NCBI RefSeq assembly: GCF_002878395.1
Contig: NC_061114.1
Span: forward strand, 149,096,824-149,160,823
Reading direction: 5' to 3'
DNA length: 64,000 nucleotides
Source: Capsicum annuum
Taxonomy: Eukaryota; Streptophyta; Magnoliopsida; Solanales; Solanaceae
Shown here: piece after piece, positions 24,658 through 35,329 of the stretch
Layout of the letters: each line of letters starts with the position of its first letter
Position numbering within the stretch: position 1 is the first letter of the stretch
Program-made: the position numbers and the translations under genes
Notes under the pieces: model-generated
The model's database searches: none
What the model was told of the DNA's origin: nothing
The model's input: only the letters and a program-made list of their open reading frames with translations

Positions 24658-25284
24658 TGTAACACCCCGATTTGCTGAACTGGAATGCTACACCGTGCTC
24701 ATGACCCTGAGGGACCACAGCTAACCCATGACTGATATCTGTACCTGTATACTGCAAATCATGATATCATAATGCAAAATACATGGAATAAGGTTAAGTT
24801 GAATACAATCATGTGGGCAAAAATATCCAAAACAACTAAATTTGAACATAAATTTGAAAGTAAATCGAAAAGCCTCTAAACTGTCTCAATAAGGAGTTGA
24901 AGGAATATGTCTCCAACTAACTCTGTAAAATTGAACTAAAGAATAAATAAATGAATCAAATCATATTATCCTCGAATCAATGAGGACTCACTGTGTCTCT
25001 GTGACTGGAATGCTACCACTACTGCTGGGCTGGAGCTTCTATCTCGAAACCTATGGTGTAACATGAAAAGAAAGCACCATAGCACGAATACGTCAGTACA
25101 ACTAGAGTACTAAGTATACGAGAAAGGTAGGCAAAACATAAAGTATTTAATGCATGAACAACACTGACTGACTAATTTGAATGTAGGAGTGCAGATATAC
25201 ATATATAGAAACTGGGACTATGAATACTTGATAGCATGCCCTATAAGCTAATACATTATTTACGGATAAATGTCATGACTGATA

Positions 25285-25464
25285 CTGATACTGAAACTGA
25301 TAACATGGAGGATTTTATCCGACAGTCCTATATATACAAAAATCTGAAGAATGCTTTGAGTTTTTTTACTGAGACTGATACTGTAACTGATAACATAGAT
25401 GACTATATTTGACAGTCCTATATATACTAAAATCTAAAGAACGCCCTGAGTTCTTTTACTGAAA
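25285..25464. repeat. 90-bp tandem duplication in element F LTR
   Basis: Two units starting CTGATACTG at 25285 and 25375, about 90% alike by eye, followed by a partial third start at 25465. In element sense each unit holds TATATATAGGACTG, a plausible TATA box, so the core promoter may have been duplicated. Confidence 0.75.
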
Positions 25465-27114
25465 CTGTTACTGAAACTATGGGAAGTAGTATTTAACCGA
25501 CATACGCCATGTATGCTGTTATGGCTAAGCTGGGGTACAATCTCTATCCCGACTAGAGGGGTGTCAATACCTCACCACTGGTAAGGATAGCTGTGAGAGA
25601 CCCTTATATGGCGGGTATTCAATGAGAACGGTGGGAACCCTAAACTGATGGGTTAAGCCACCTCATCAAACCTAAGCTGACGGGTTAAGATGTCTCAACC
25701 TACGCTGGCTACGTAGTTCTTGAACACAAGGATTGGTACTAAGAATCACACCCTGAACTAGAAGGTGAGTTCCCATCCTTGGGTTCACTCGGTGCTAACC
25801 TCTACTCCCATTTGAAGGACACTGAACTAAATAACTAAGTTGAACTGAATAACTAAATTGAACTGATTAGTTGAACTGACACTGATTAACTGGACTGATA
25901 CTAGTGGTATGTTTACTTTATTCCAATGACTGATGGAATGTTACTAATATTTGACAACTGACTAAGATCATGAGATTTTCCTGAGTCACATGATTGACTG
26001 AAGTCTATGGAATCATAGCTTGAGTTCGGATATCGTGAAACATGACATGGATCTAGGCACACAACTATAGTTTTTGGGTACAAGTACCCTCAGGACTCGA
26101 TGGAAGGAAACTGACACACATGACTAACTTAATCATAAGAGTAGAGTCCATAATATATAGTATCATAAGTAGGGATCTCATACTAAGCATGGTTAGCAAT
26201 AATGTATTGCATGGAAAGGATTTCATATCACATAGAAGTACTTGCACAATCTTAATATCATGTTCGTTGCATAATCATATTGGCAACACATACTAATAGC
26301 ATGGAAGTTCATGGGGATTGCATGGTTATCATACATCTTGTTCATAAGTAGGTTTTGAAAGTAAACATAGCATAATCTCATAAGAATAGTTCATGAGTAT
26401 TCCAACAAAATTTTCAAGGCACATTAACAATATATAAGTCATTGGAACGTAAGTTTATATCATGAATCCTTCACTTAGTCACAATTTAGCTATATTGCAT
26501 GATTTCTAGTTCCTTAAGCATTTTATTAAACACCTTACATGCACATCTTAAGCATAGGTGAATTCGTCAAATTATATATATCATGAACAACCAAATTTAC
26601 ATGTTTCCAACTCATATGATATCATGAATTCACAAAAACATATAAAGATTCCATCCTATAAATCATCCAATATCAACAACATGATCATCAACCCCCAACA
26701 ATATAGAAATCATACTTTTATAATGAAAAAGAGGACAACAAACAAGCATCAATTTGGGTATGATCATATCATCACAATCAACAAAGATTTTGTATTTCAA
26801 AGATTGATTCTTGAACTCCACAGGTGAAAGGAATCCGCGGATGAACACTGCACATACCTTAGAAGGAAGATTCTTGATGATTGATGGAGGAATTTTCTTG
26901 ACATCGGATCTTCAAGATTAGTTATGCAACCCTAGTTGTTTTTCTCCTTTAGTGCTCTTGGATGATGATTTTTGAGAGGAAAATAGGGTTGTAGTATGTT
27001 TAAAAGATATATATTTCATAGGATTAAGTTTAGGGACGTGTAAGGAGTATTTAAATACTTAATTACCTTTAAAATAACTCAAGACAGAGTGTTTTTGACA
27101 CCTGGAATTGACTT

Positions 27115-27216
27115 AGGCGATGCCCAAGTAATCGCCTATGCTTAGGTTGGGCGGCGCCTAACTAATCGTCTATGCTTGGGTTAGGCGGCGCCTAACCAAT
27201 CGCCTATGCTTACTGT
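27115..27216. repeat. GC-rich tandem repeat in element F 3' LTR
   Basis: Roughly three units of about 36 bp built from TCGCCTATGCTT and GGCGGCGCCTAAC, with the palindrome GGCGCC. The other LTR has the same cluster at 29228-29330, where one unit has lost the GGCGCC core. Confidence 0.8.
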
Positions 27217-27799
27217 CTTTCACAAAAATAGGCATAACTTTTTGCTCGGGTATTGGATTAAGGCAAAATTGTTATTGTTGGAAAGCTAATTCGATTCTCT
27301 ACAATTTGGTGGGTCTAAATTAGCCAAAATACCATATTAACATTGATTTATAATCTTTCAAAGATGACCCTTGAAAAATCGAATACTAAAACTTGATGGA
27401 TTCAAAAACTCTTAGCTTGTGTTACCTTAAGTCACTCATATGAACATGCTTAATGGATCATAAGCTATCCTATCGCTAGGATATTCATTGTAAGTCATGT
27501 ACTCAAGTATAAATCACAGGATTAGAAACATACATGGTATTACAATATCTCCCCCTTGGGAATATTCATCCTCGAAAGAGAATTTACTGAGAAGGGATAC
27601 AAGATAATAAAACCTGAACTGAACATTAAGAATTGGAACTTGATCTCATGACTGACATGATAAATATACTAAACTCGTGCATATCTGAGGCATGGACAAC
27701 TGACACATGAATGCATGAATGAGTATGGAACAGTTAATAGGTACAAAGTTTATACTGGAAACATGAACATGAAACTTAATAAGCTTAAGGAGAACTGTT

Positions 27800-27871
27800 A
27801 CCTCGAGCGTTATCTAAATTGGCTGGGAAAAGGTAAGGATACTTGGTATGCATATCTTCTTCTGCTTCCCA
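27800..27871 (-). pseudogene. Element F chromodomain end
   Basis: The minus strand reads WEAEEDMHTKYPYLFPANLDNAR, the normal end of a Del/Tekay integrase. The reading stops at the TTCCCAT junction with the 5' LTR, so only the last 25 or so residues of the polyprotein remain. Confidence 0.85.
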
Positions 27872-29662
27872 TCCTTGGGTTCACTCGGTGCTAACCTCTA
27901 CTCCCATCGGAAGGACACTGAACTGAATAACTAAGCTGAACTGAATAACTGAACTAAACTGATTAGCTGAACTAAAACTGATTAACTGGACTGATACTAG
28001 TGGTATTGTTTAGCAGAGCTAAACAAAGTTTACTAGATTCCACTAACTGACGGAATGTTATTGATATCTGACAACTGACTAAGATCATGAGATTTTCCTG
28101 AGTTACATGACGGATTGAAGTCTATGGAATCATATCTTGAGTTCGGATATCGTGAATCATGACATGGATCTTGGCACACAACTATATTTTCAGGTAGAAG
28201 TACCCCCAAGACTTGATGGAAGGAACCTGACACACATGACTGACTTGATCATAAGAGTAGAGTCCATAATATATAATATCATAAGTAGGGATCTCATACT
28301 AAGCATGCTTATCAATAATGTATTGAATGGAAAGGATTTCATATCACATGGAAGTACTTGTACAATCTTAATATCATGTTCATTGCATAATCATATTGGC
28401 AACACATGCTAATAGCATGGAAGTTCATGGGGATTGCATGGTTATCATACATCTTGTTCATAAGTAGGATTTGCAAGTAAACATAGCATAATCTCATAAG
28501 AATAGTTCATGAGTATTCCAACAACATTTACAAGGCATATTAACAACATAAAAGTCATTGGAACATAAGTTCATATCATGAATCCTTCACTTAGTCACAA
28601 TTTAGCTATATTGCATGATTTCTAGTTCCTTAGGCATTTTATCAAACACCTTACATGCACATCTTAAGCATAGGTGAATTCATCAAATTATATATATCAT
28701 GAACAACCAAATTTACATGTTTCCAACTCATATGATATCATGAATTCACAAAAACATATAAAGATTCTATCTTGGGAATCACCAAATATCAACAACATGA
28801 TCATCAACACCCAATAATATAGAAATCATACTTTTATAATGAAAAAGAGGAAAAAAAAAGCATCAACATGGGTATGATCATATCACCACAATAAACCAAG
28901 GTTTTGTAATTTAATGATTGATTCTTGAACTCCTCGGACAAAAGGAATCCGCGGATGAACACTACACATACCTTACGAGAAAGATTCTTGATGAATTACA
29001 AAGGAATTTCCTTGAAATTAGATCTTCAAGCTTAGTTATGCAACCCTAGTTGTTTTTCTCCTTTAGTGCTCTTGGATGATGAGCTTTGAGATGAAAATAG
29101 GGTTGCACTATATTTATAAGATATATATTTCATAGGGTTAAGTGTAGGGATGTGTAAGAAGTATTTAAAGACTTAATTATTATTAAAATAACTCAAGACG
29201 GAGTGTTTTTGACACATGGAATTGACTTAGGCTGGCGGTTCCCATGTAATCACCTATTCTTGGGTTGGGCGGAGCCTAACCATTCACCTATGCTTGGGTT
29301 AGGCGGCGCCTAACCAATCGCCTATGCTTACTCTCTCTCACGAAAATAGGCATAACTTTTCGTTCGGGTATTGGATTAAGGAAAAATTGGTATCGTTGGA
29401 AATCTAATTCGATTCTCTATAATTTGGTGGGTATAAAACAGACAAAATACCATATTAACATGGAGTTATACTTGTTCAAAGATGACCCTTCCAAAATCAA
29501 ACACTAAAACTTGATGGATTTAAAAACTCTTAGCTTGTATTACCTTAAGTGAGTCATATGAACATGCTTAATGGATCATAAGCTATCCTATCACTAGGAT
29601 ATTCATTGTAAGTCATGTACTCAAGTATGAATCACTGTATTAGAAATATGCGGGGTATTATA
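27867..29662 (-). repeat. Element F 5' LTR, inner 1.1 kb deleted
   Basis: Matches 25771-27544 of the 3' LTR to its outer terminus (GGTATTATA at 29662, where the last CA has become TA). It starts at the TTCCCAT(CC) junction. The promoter duplication at 25285-25464 has no counterpart here because it lies in the deleted part. Confidence 0.86.
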
Positions 29663-29667
29663 GCTGA
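29663..29667. other. Target-site duplication of element F, right copy (GCTGA)
   Basis: Identical to the five bases at 24653-24657, directly after the LTR terminus. Confidence 0.9.
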
Positions 29668-30424
29668 GGTATTGAAATACTAATAACTAAGTAACTGATA
29701 GCTTTATACTATGGTTGGGTAATCCTAAGAGTGAACTGTGTTTCTAATCTGGCTAAAATAGGACTGGGATTGGGGTATTAGTTAAGGCAGTAATTGAGAC
29801 TATAATCGTAACTAAGATTATAACTGGGACTGAATATTGGTTTTATGATAACTGAGGTTTAGACTAGTACAAGAGCACTGATTATTATGGCTAAATAACT
29901 GATAGCTGAAAGCCATGGTTCTGTAGGACTATCTCAATCCTTTACTGGATACTGACTACTGAATGGCATTGTAACTAAGGCCCGTGGAATAGAATATTAA
30001 CACTACAGATTCACTAAAGTTTCTAAACAGAGAGTATACATGACATAATTTGAGTTTGACTGAACCCTAACAGTGAAGTCCTGAATCATGTGGGCTAAGC
30101 ATACTTTAAAGAATGACATGAGTGCATGATTCATGAGTTGCATGACCTGTGTCTGATGTTTCTGTAGTCATGGAACTTTATTCGTAACATAGAGTAAGTC
30201 GAAACTCCTCATACTAGGAACTTAAATCACGCACTAATTTTTTTATGAAAAGGGCGTGAATATAAGCTGGGTGTATGGAACTGTGACATGAAGCATGTAT
30301 AAGTATCAGGAGGGTTGAAGTACAAAACTTTGCATTGCGATATGAATGGGCACAAGAATCATCTTCCCTTATTGATTTTCTACTTACCCTAGTATTACTA
30401 CTATAACTTAAAGGCCTGGCTTCC
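29668..30424 (-). other. Element E non-coding interval
   Basis: Continues the E sequence interrupted by F. Rich in ACTGA, TAACTG and GGGACTG words. No RT or protease residue can be read in any frame. The 73-codon frame at 30214-30435 starts in the protease stub and runs into this DNA, so it is chimeric. Confidence 0.55.
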
Positions 30425-30620
30425 TGAGATATCATAATCGGACAGTTACTGTATGCCTGTCGAGCTGTGTTAGACTAACTCAGTATGGTAGAGACTGAGA
30501 AGGTCCTGTTAACATCTAATCTGACCTTAAAGTTGACTGCTATGCAAGGAGTTACAAAAGAAAAAGAAACTCCTAATTCTGAAGAAGCAAGAACAGGTAA
30601 ATAAAGGGTCTGTAACATAC
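30425..30620 (-). pseudogene. Element E protease start
   Basis: The minus strand reads DAATGML, then GVSFSFVTPCIAVNFKVRL and FSVSTILS, then ARQAYSNCPIMI. This parallels VVTGMLRVF...SFVTP(Y/L)VAVNF...YRNCPVTIL of Del/Tekay protease. The usual active-site LLDPG is replaced by unrelated residues (ASSELG). Homology ends after CPIMI, where the non-coding region begins. Confidence 0.72.
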
Positions 30621-30639
30621 CAGTGGCTGCATCAGGAGG

Positions 30640-31613
30640 ACTTTTTTGATATTGTCAGGACTAAAGTGCATAGCGTCATTTGGGCTTTGCCCACTGATAG
30701 TTCTGGAATTAGCACTCTACTAATTCGGGCGATCGAACTGAGCTGAAAGACGACCGTGCTGACTTCAAGGATTGATTTTAGGATAGTCTCGGACCATGTG
30801 AGCTGATTTTCCATATCTAAAATACATATTACTGCTGGCTCTACACACACCCTTATGATGCTTACCACACTCTTTGCAAAGCGAATGAGTAAAACCCCTG
30901 CTCTCATTACCCTGGGCCTTGGAGCTTGGTGCCCTATCTCTATGGTTATTTCTAAACTTTGGTTATAGTGCACTAGCTAAAGATCGAATAGGACAAAAAA
31001 CTTTTGTCTATGCTGAGAACGATTACCACCCTGCGACCCTAGCTGAGATAAACTATAACTACTAGTTCTGACCCTTTTATTTTCCCTCTACTTTTTCTTA
31101 AGTTTTTGCTCCTTAATCTATTGAGCATGGACCATAAGCCTAGACATGTCTATCTCCTTAATCAATATCATAATTTTGCGCTCTTTAACCACTCTACCTG
31201 ATATCCTAGACACAAACTTATTTATTCTTGATCTACTGTCTGCTACTACATGGGGAGCATACCTAGATAACTGGGTAAACTTAAGGGAGTACACTTTTAC
31301 ACTCATGCTAGCTTGTCTGATGTTGATAAACTCTAATACTTTGGCTTCTTTCTTCTCTAGGGGAAAGAATATATCTAAGAAGGTTGTAGCAAACTCTTTC
31401 TACTCTATGGGCTTTGCATTGATACCCCTGTCTACCTTACACTATTTAAACCATGTATGGGCTATATCTTGTAGTTGATACTCAGCTAACTCTACACTCT
31501 CATAGGAAATTAGTCCCATGAGGTCTGTGACATTCTGAACCTAGTTGAGGAACTTCTGTAGATCTCCTTAGGACTTAGAACTTGTGAATAAGGGAGGATT
31601 CATTCGGGTGAAG
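30640..31613 (-). pseudogene. Element E gag
   Basis: Core motifs on the minus strand: FTRMNPPLFTSSK (31613 side), LAEYQLQDIAHTWF, FPLEKKEAKVLEFINIRQASMSVKVYSLKFTQLSRYAP (around 31300; shown in parts: SVKVYSLKFTQLSRYAP), then SRLMVHAQ. Two zinc knuckles follow near 30790-30900: an intact CCHC set in CKECGKHHKGVC and a decayed one, YFRYGKSAHMVRDYP, with Cys changed to Tyr. Frameshifts and stops interrupt it. The N-terminus is cut at 31613 by element K in the opposite orientation. Confidence 0.82.
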
Positions 31614-31867
31614 CCCCATATGAGGTAGATGATGATCCTAGTTCTTATGGTATGTATGGAGATGATGAAGATCCATGTGAGGGTTCTTATAAGGAAGATG
31701 AGGCATATGAGGAGTATTATACTTCCCACTATAAGCATAGAGGTAATGCAAGGCATAACTCATTTATTTACAAATCTCATGTGGATTATGGTGAGAATGT
31801 ACATAAGGGTTGTAAAGTTTCATATTCCTCATCATGTGGTACTTCTTATCAGGTTGAATCAATCTGA
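31614..31867 (+). pseudogene. Element K gag-like segment
   Basis: One frame from the E junction: PYEVDDDPSSYG, MYGDDEDPCEG, EDEAYEEYYTSHYKHRG, ending SYQVESI. Rich in Asp, Glu, Tyr and Ser, like the linker between gag core and knuckle of some plant Tat-like elements. No zinc knuckle or core domain seen. Assignment rests on composition and position, so it is weak. Confidence 0.45.
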
Positions 31868-32379
31868 ATTGTTATACTAACTATAGTAGAGGTTACTCCA
31901 TGGGAATGAAAGAGTGTGCATCTCCAAAGCCTATGGGTACCCATATTATTCTTCTTATCCTAGTGTCCAAACACATGGAATTGGGAAAAAGGTATAAATA
32001 AAGGGTATAGAAGCAGTCAAGATCTTTCTACTCTTCCCATCTTTATAAGAAAAGTCTGGTCCCAAAGGATATCTCAATTAGGAATAAGAGTGTGAATGGA
32101 TCTTCAAGGATTATGAAATTATCGAAGTCAAAAGAGCTAAGTATGCCCTTAAACATATTCAAGGTCCAACACCATTGTGGTAGGAACTCATAAAAAAGTC
32201 CATTATAATATAGAGTATCTTGAACGAACTCACGAGGGATGCCCATGTGCCAATGGTGTATACAAACCTTTACAATATTGATCCAAGAAAAATGTTCACT
32301 CCAAAAAAGTAAGAATTTGTAGGGTTCTAGGATACCTCCTTGTCCTAGATGATTGGCTCTATAGAAACTACATCATCCA

Positions 32380-32640
32380 ACCCATGGTTGACCATCTAGG
32401 GATATCATAAGAGCCTTTACTTGTTCCATACTTCTTGGAAGGGTATAGAGTTTCTGAGAGAGTGAAGATTTCCTTCACCCAATATGTGTACTATAAGGAG
32501 ATTTGGTGTGACATCTTCTCCTTGGAACGTTGACATTTATGTTTGGGTGGAAATTGGTTTGCACAACATATAGTTTCAAATGAGAAAAATTAGCCTATGG
32601 TCATAAAGGACCAATAGGGAAATCATCTTTTTCTATCCGT
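32380..32640 (+). pseudogene. Element K protease-like segment
   Basis: A frame near 32455 reads VKISFTQYVYYKEIWCDIFSL, followed by HLCLGGNWFAQH. Relatives have the pattern (I)SFSIGKYxDEVxCDVxPM...HxLLGRPWQ(F/Y)D in the C-terminal half of the retropepsin domain. The residues fit that pattern with one in-frame stop between the halves. The N-terminal half and the DxG active site were not found. Confidence 0.5.
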
Positions 32641-33017
32641 TCTTCCCAAATCTTATAGAAATATTGCCACTTACTCAAAGCCTAATGAAAATAAGAGACA
32701 AAATCTTGAGAGGAGTAGGGGAGTGCAAGGTGGAAATCTAAGAGAGAAAAAATAAGAGGTTGAAAGGAGTGAAGTGAGAGGGTTGGCATAAATCATAGCT
32801 AACATTGTTTGTCCTTCTTTTAGTAAGAACATGTGTGTAGGCAGCAACATGGAAAATGAAGGAGAACAAGCACCAAAAGTGAAGGCTCCCTTTAAATATT
32901 TGACGTGGGTAATCTTAGATGCTCCCAAATATTATGAAGAACCTTTACCCTAAAGTAAAAAGGAATATTATCAAGAGCTTTAAGGTAACATAGCTAAATC
33001 TTGTACTTTAGTACATA

Positions 33018-33704
33018 TGAATGATGATTTTATGGCTACTAGCCCATTGAGTGTATGTAGTAGCTTGCCAATATCTGAGTATCATGATTCTTTACCTCTT
33101 ATTGATGATTTACATATTGAGAGTGTGGATACACTAGTTGATCCTATTGATGACTGAATTGAATCTTCTTGTAAGATAAATTTGAGTCTATGTTGTGTTG
33201 AAGCCAACGTGATGAGTGATGGTACATTGTCTCATAATTGTCATGTTGATCAACTTGATAGTGAAACTAGTCCACTACTTGAGAATGTTTGTGATATGAT
33301 TAATGAGACTCAAGTGAGTAATGATGTTAAAAATATTGCTCAATTAAATAAGAGTGATCCTTTGAGCTTGTCTTTTAATGAAAGTCCTATTATTTATTTT
33401 TCTCATAAGGATGATTATGTGTTTGAAACTTCTTTGAGATATGATATTTTTTTTTAGAGTGAACTTACATGTTCTAATTCTTCTTCAAGGATTAATCATT
33501 CTCTATTTTAGTATCTTATTTGAAGATGATGAAATCACTCCTACTAAATTACCTCATGGTATTGATAATGTTAATGATATAGCTTATTGTGATGGATATA
33601 TTATATATAACAACCCACTATGGTGTAATAACGTTCCTCCTAAAGATGGAATCTTTTTTTTTAAGATGATAGTACTCTTAAGGGAGAATAATGTGAATGA
33701 TTGA
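33018..33704 (+). pseudogene. Acidic hypothetical frame of element K
   Basis: Starting MNDDFMATSPLSVCSS at 33018 the frame runs with one stop (TGA near 33154) to 33457, then changes phase at a run of nine T and continues to 33704 (PPKDGIFFF, RENNVND). The product would be Asp/Asn/Ser/Leu-rich, with no known domain, signal peptide or membrane span. It sits where RT would be in a normal element. I do not recognise a function; similar frames occur, to my memory, in other non-autonomous Solanaceae elements. Confidence 0.45.
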
Positions 33705-34079
33705 AAGGTGATATTTGTGTACCCATTGCCTACTCTTCTTTGAGTTTTTCAATTCTTGAAAATACCCTTGATAATATTCTTAGGCATCATACTGAGAATG
33801 TTCTTGAGGACATCTTAGATGAAAGCAATTTGCATGATATCTTTCTTTACTCTCTATTTTCTTTTGAAGATGCTTAAGTTAGTGTAGAAAGTGTATCTTT
33901 TGTTTTGATGATACCATTGGGGGAAAATAGTGTATTCTAGACCCTTGTCTATGGCCACTCTATCTGTTTGAACCCGATGAAAAATTTGGATGTGGTGACT
34001 ATTATACACCCAATTTGGTGCTTTGTCAAGATGACAAACAAAGTTTGAATGAGGATGATGGTATCCTTCCCTATGTTAC

Positions 34080-34265
34080 AAAGTCTTGAGAACTTATAAT
34101 CCACTTGATGTACCTATATTGTGTAATGGAAAGCTCTCCAACAAAGATGAATGCTCTCTAAATAAGGGGAGCAATGAAAAGATTCGAGATAGTTCACCAT
34201 GGTATTTTTCCATTCCTGACCAAGGTTTCATTACTTGTAGGTCAAAGAGTGGGTCTTATCTTTAA
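34080..34265 (+). pseudogene. Element K frame fragment ending RSKSGSYL
   Basis: Reads VPILCNGKLSNKDECSLNKG, then IPDQGFITCRSKSGSYL and a stop. It looks like the end of the acidic frame of 33018-33704 with intervening frame changes. Function unknown. Confidence 0.4.
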
Positions 34266-34639
34266 AGCACTCTTGTTTAACACCATTTATGTGATACCCT
34301 TCTTCATTATTTGTGTAAGATTCATTACCCATTTCTCAAATAAAGTTATTTGAAAGAGAAATGTTCTTTGAGCTTAAATGTTTTGATTCAATCCTTGCAT
34401 GAATTATGTGCCACATATTTTAAGCCAAATGGCATTCTTATAGATAATAGCACCTCGGATTATTAATTTATGCTTGATTCCTTTTTATACTACCATATTG
34501 CCTATGATAATATCCATACTAGGCTTGGAATTATCTTATTGTGGGGTAGGAAACTAGTTGGTTGGTCCACTTGGTTGAAAAATGCATTACGAGTCATTTA
34601 TTTCTTTGACCCCAACAAACCCATGTTGATGATGAACCA

Positions 34640-35035
34640 TTGGTGGTAACATTTTCGATTTGGTCTCTTGAAGAGATAAAAAATAAATTATGGCTTATTG
34701 CTCTGAAGATGAATATAGTCTTACCTTCTTGGCTTGTTAATGCCATAATGACCTTTGTGGTTTCCTTATCTCTCAATATTTATCATATCCAACTCCTTTG
34801 TAACCTTTACAATAATATTTTCATGATTAAAACAAAGTATCCTTGGTTATATCATAAGTATGTGCAACCTTGGCATGATGCTATGATTATCTCTACTAAC
34901 CCTAAGCATCTTCTTATAAGGATGTTGTATTTGCTTGTCCTTTCTTTTATTTTGCAAGTTTTGGATTCTCGGTCGAATCCTTTTCAAGAAGGGGAGGATA
35001 TGATAACAACAGTTCATAAGCAATTTAATAAATGA
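34640..35035 (+). pseudogene. Element K C-terminal frame, split by inversion
   Basis: A 131-codon frame. Residues to DSRSNPFQEGED (34998) belong to K; the rest is read-through into inverted DNA. The original continuation (EGEDDTSQNVSDLLVGYK) is preserved at 36471-36516 on the minus strand next to a second copy of 34810-34998. It holds hydrophobic stretches (LVLSFILQVL) but no domain I can name. The end ...SNPFQEGEDD before a purine tract is typical of the last coding residues of some plant gypsy elements. Confidence 0.5.
34810..34998 (+). repeat. Breakpoint duplication a, left copy (189 bp)
   Basis: Nearly identical to the reverse complement of 36517-36705. Starts CAATAATATTTTCATGATT and ends AAGGGGAGGA. 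In element K it is the C-terminal coding end. Confidence 0.92.
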
Positions 35036-35329
35036 AGTTCAATAACATAATAAACATAGCTCAATCGTTAAACTAGACCTTGATAGTTTTTTAACACAAG
35101 TCCCAGTGAGATCGATACTCTGCTTTCTTGAAGGCCACTTTACTACTTGGTAGACCACGTACACTTTCCTTATTCAATAGGGAAGCCTTAAACTCCAAAA
35201 CTAGGTCCTAAGACAAACACGAAGAAAATTTCCTTATCCTAGCCATCATGCTAGACACTAACTTTGGAGCATAACGAGACAACTAATGGAACTTCAAGGC
35301 ATATTCCTTTACACTTATCTGTCCTACTT
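35005..35329 (-). repeat. Breakpoint duplication b, left copy (325 bp)
   Basis: Nearly identical to the reverse complement of 36706-37030, including shared in-frame stops in the gag part. On the minus strand it reads gag residues SVKEYALKF, then switches to an I-family LTR fragment. Confidence 0.92.

Larger units (their letters stand above)
24658..27544 (-). repeat. Element F 3' LTR (2887 bp)
   Basis: Bounded by TGTAACACC at 24658 and GGTATTACA at 27544. A purine tract (CCAAGGGGGAGATAT in element sense) lies just outside at 27545-27560. It contains a 90-bp tandem duplication at 25285-25464 with a TATA-like box in each unit and a GC-rich repeat at 27115-27216. Small ORFs inside are not conserved as proteins. 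Confidence 0.88.
24658..29662 (-). mobile_element. Element F: collapsed chromovirus, two LTRs and a 322-bp internal stub
   Basis: From right to left: truncated 5' LTR (27867-29662), internal stub with a chromodomain end (27545-27866), complete 3' LTR (24658-27544). The whole unit is flanked by GCTGA duplications, so it integrated as one element and lost its middle afterwards. The loss removed the inner 1.1 kb of the 5' LTR, primer site, gag, protease, RT, RNase H and most of integrase. LTR copies match closely over the shared 1.8 kb. Confidence 0.88.
22263..31613 (-). mobile_element. Element E: gag/protease-only derivative, interrupted by F and K
   Basis: From right to left: gag (30640-31613), a protease start (30425-30620), non-coding DNA (29668-30424 and 23401-24652), purine tract, partial LTR. 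Element F is inserted between the two non-coding parts with the duplication GCTGA. RT, RNase H and integrase are absent; after the protease start the sequence changes to repetitive AACTGA-rich non-coding DNA. The 5' LTR is not seen, because gag is cut at 31613 by element K. E would need enzymes from a relative to move. Confidence 0.65.
31614..34998 (+). mobile_element. Element K: plus-strand gypsy-related element without RT
   Basis: Contains, in order, a gag-like acidic/tyrosine-rich segment, a protease-like segment, a long acidic frame and a C-terminal frame ending DSRSNPFQEGED before a purine-rich GGGGAGGA. No RT, RNase H or integrase motif is visible in 3.4 kb. No LTR was found on either side: the left edge abuts element E gag, and the right part has been split by the inversion at 34999. 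The 3' continuation is at 36190-36516 on the minus strand. This organisation fits a non-autonomous (LARD-like) family; the family name is unknown to me. Confidence 0.6.

Noticed and set aside
27115..27216. Short regular repeats considered as a CRISPR array or origin
   Set aside because: Only about three units without unique spacers, inside a plant LTR and present in both LTRs of F.
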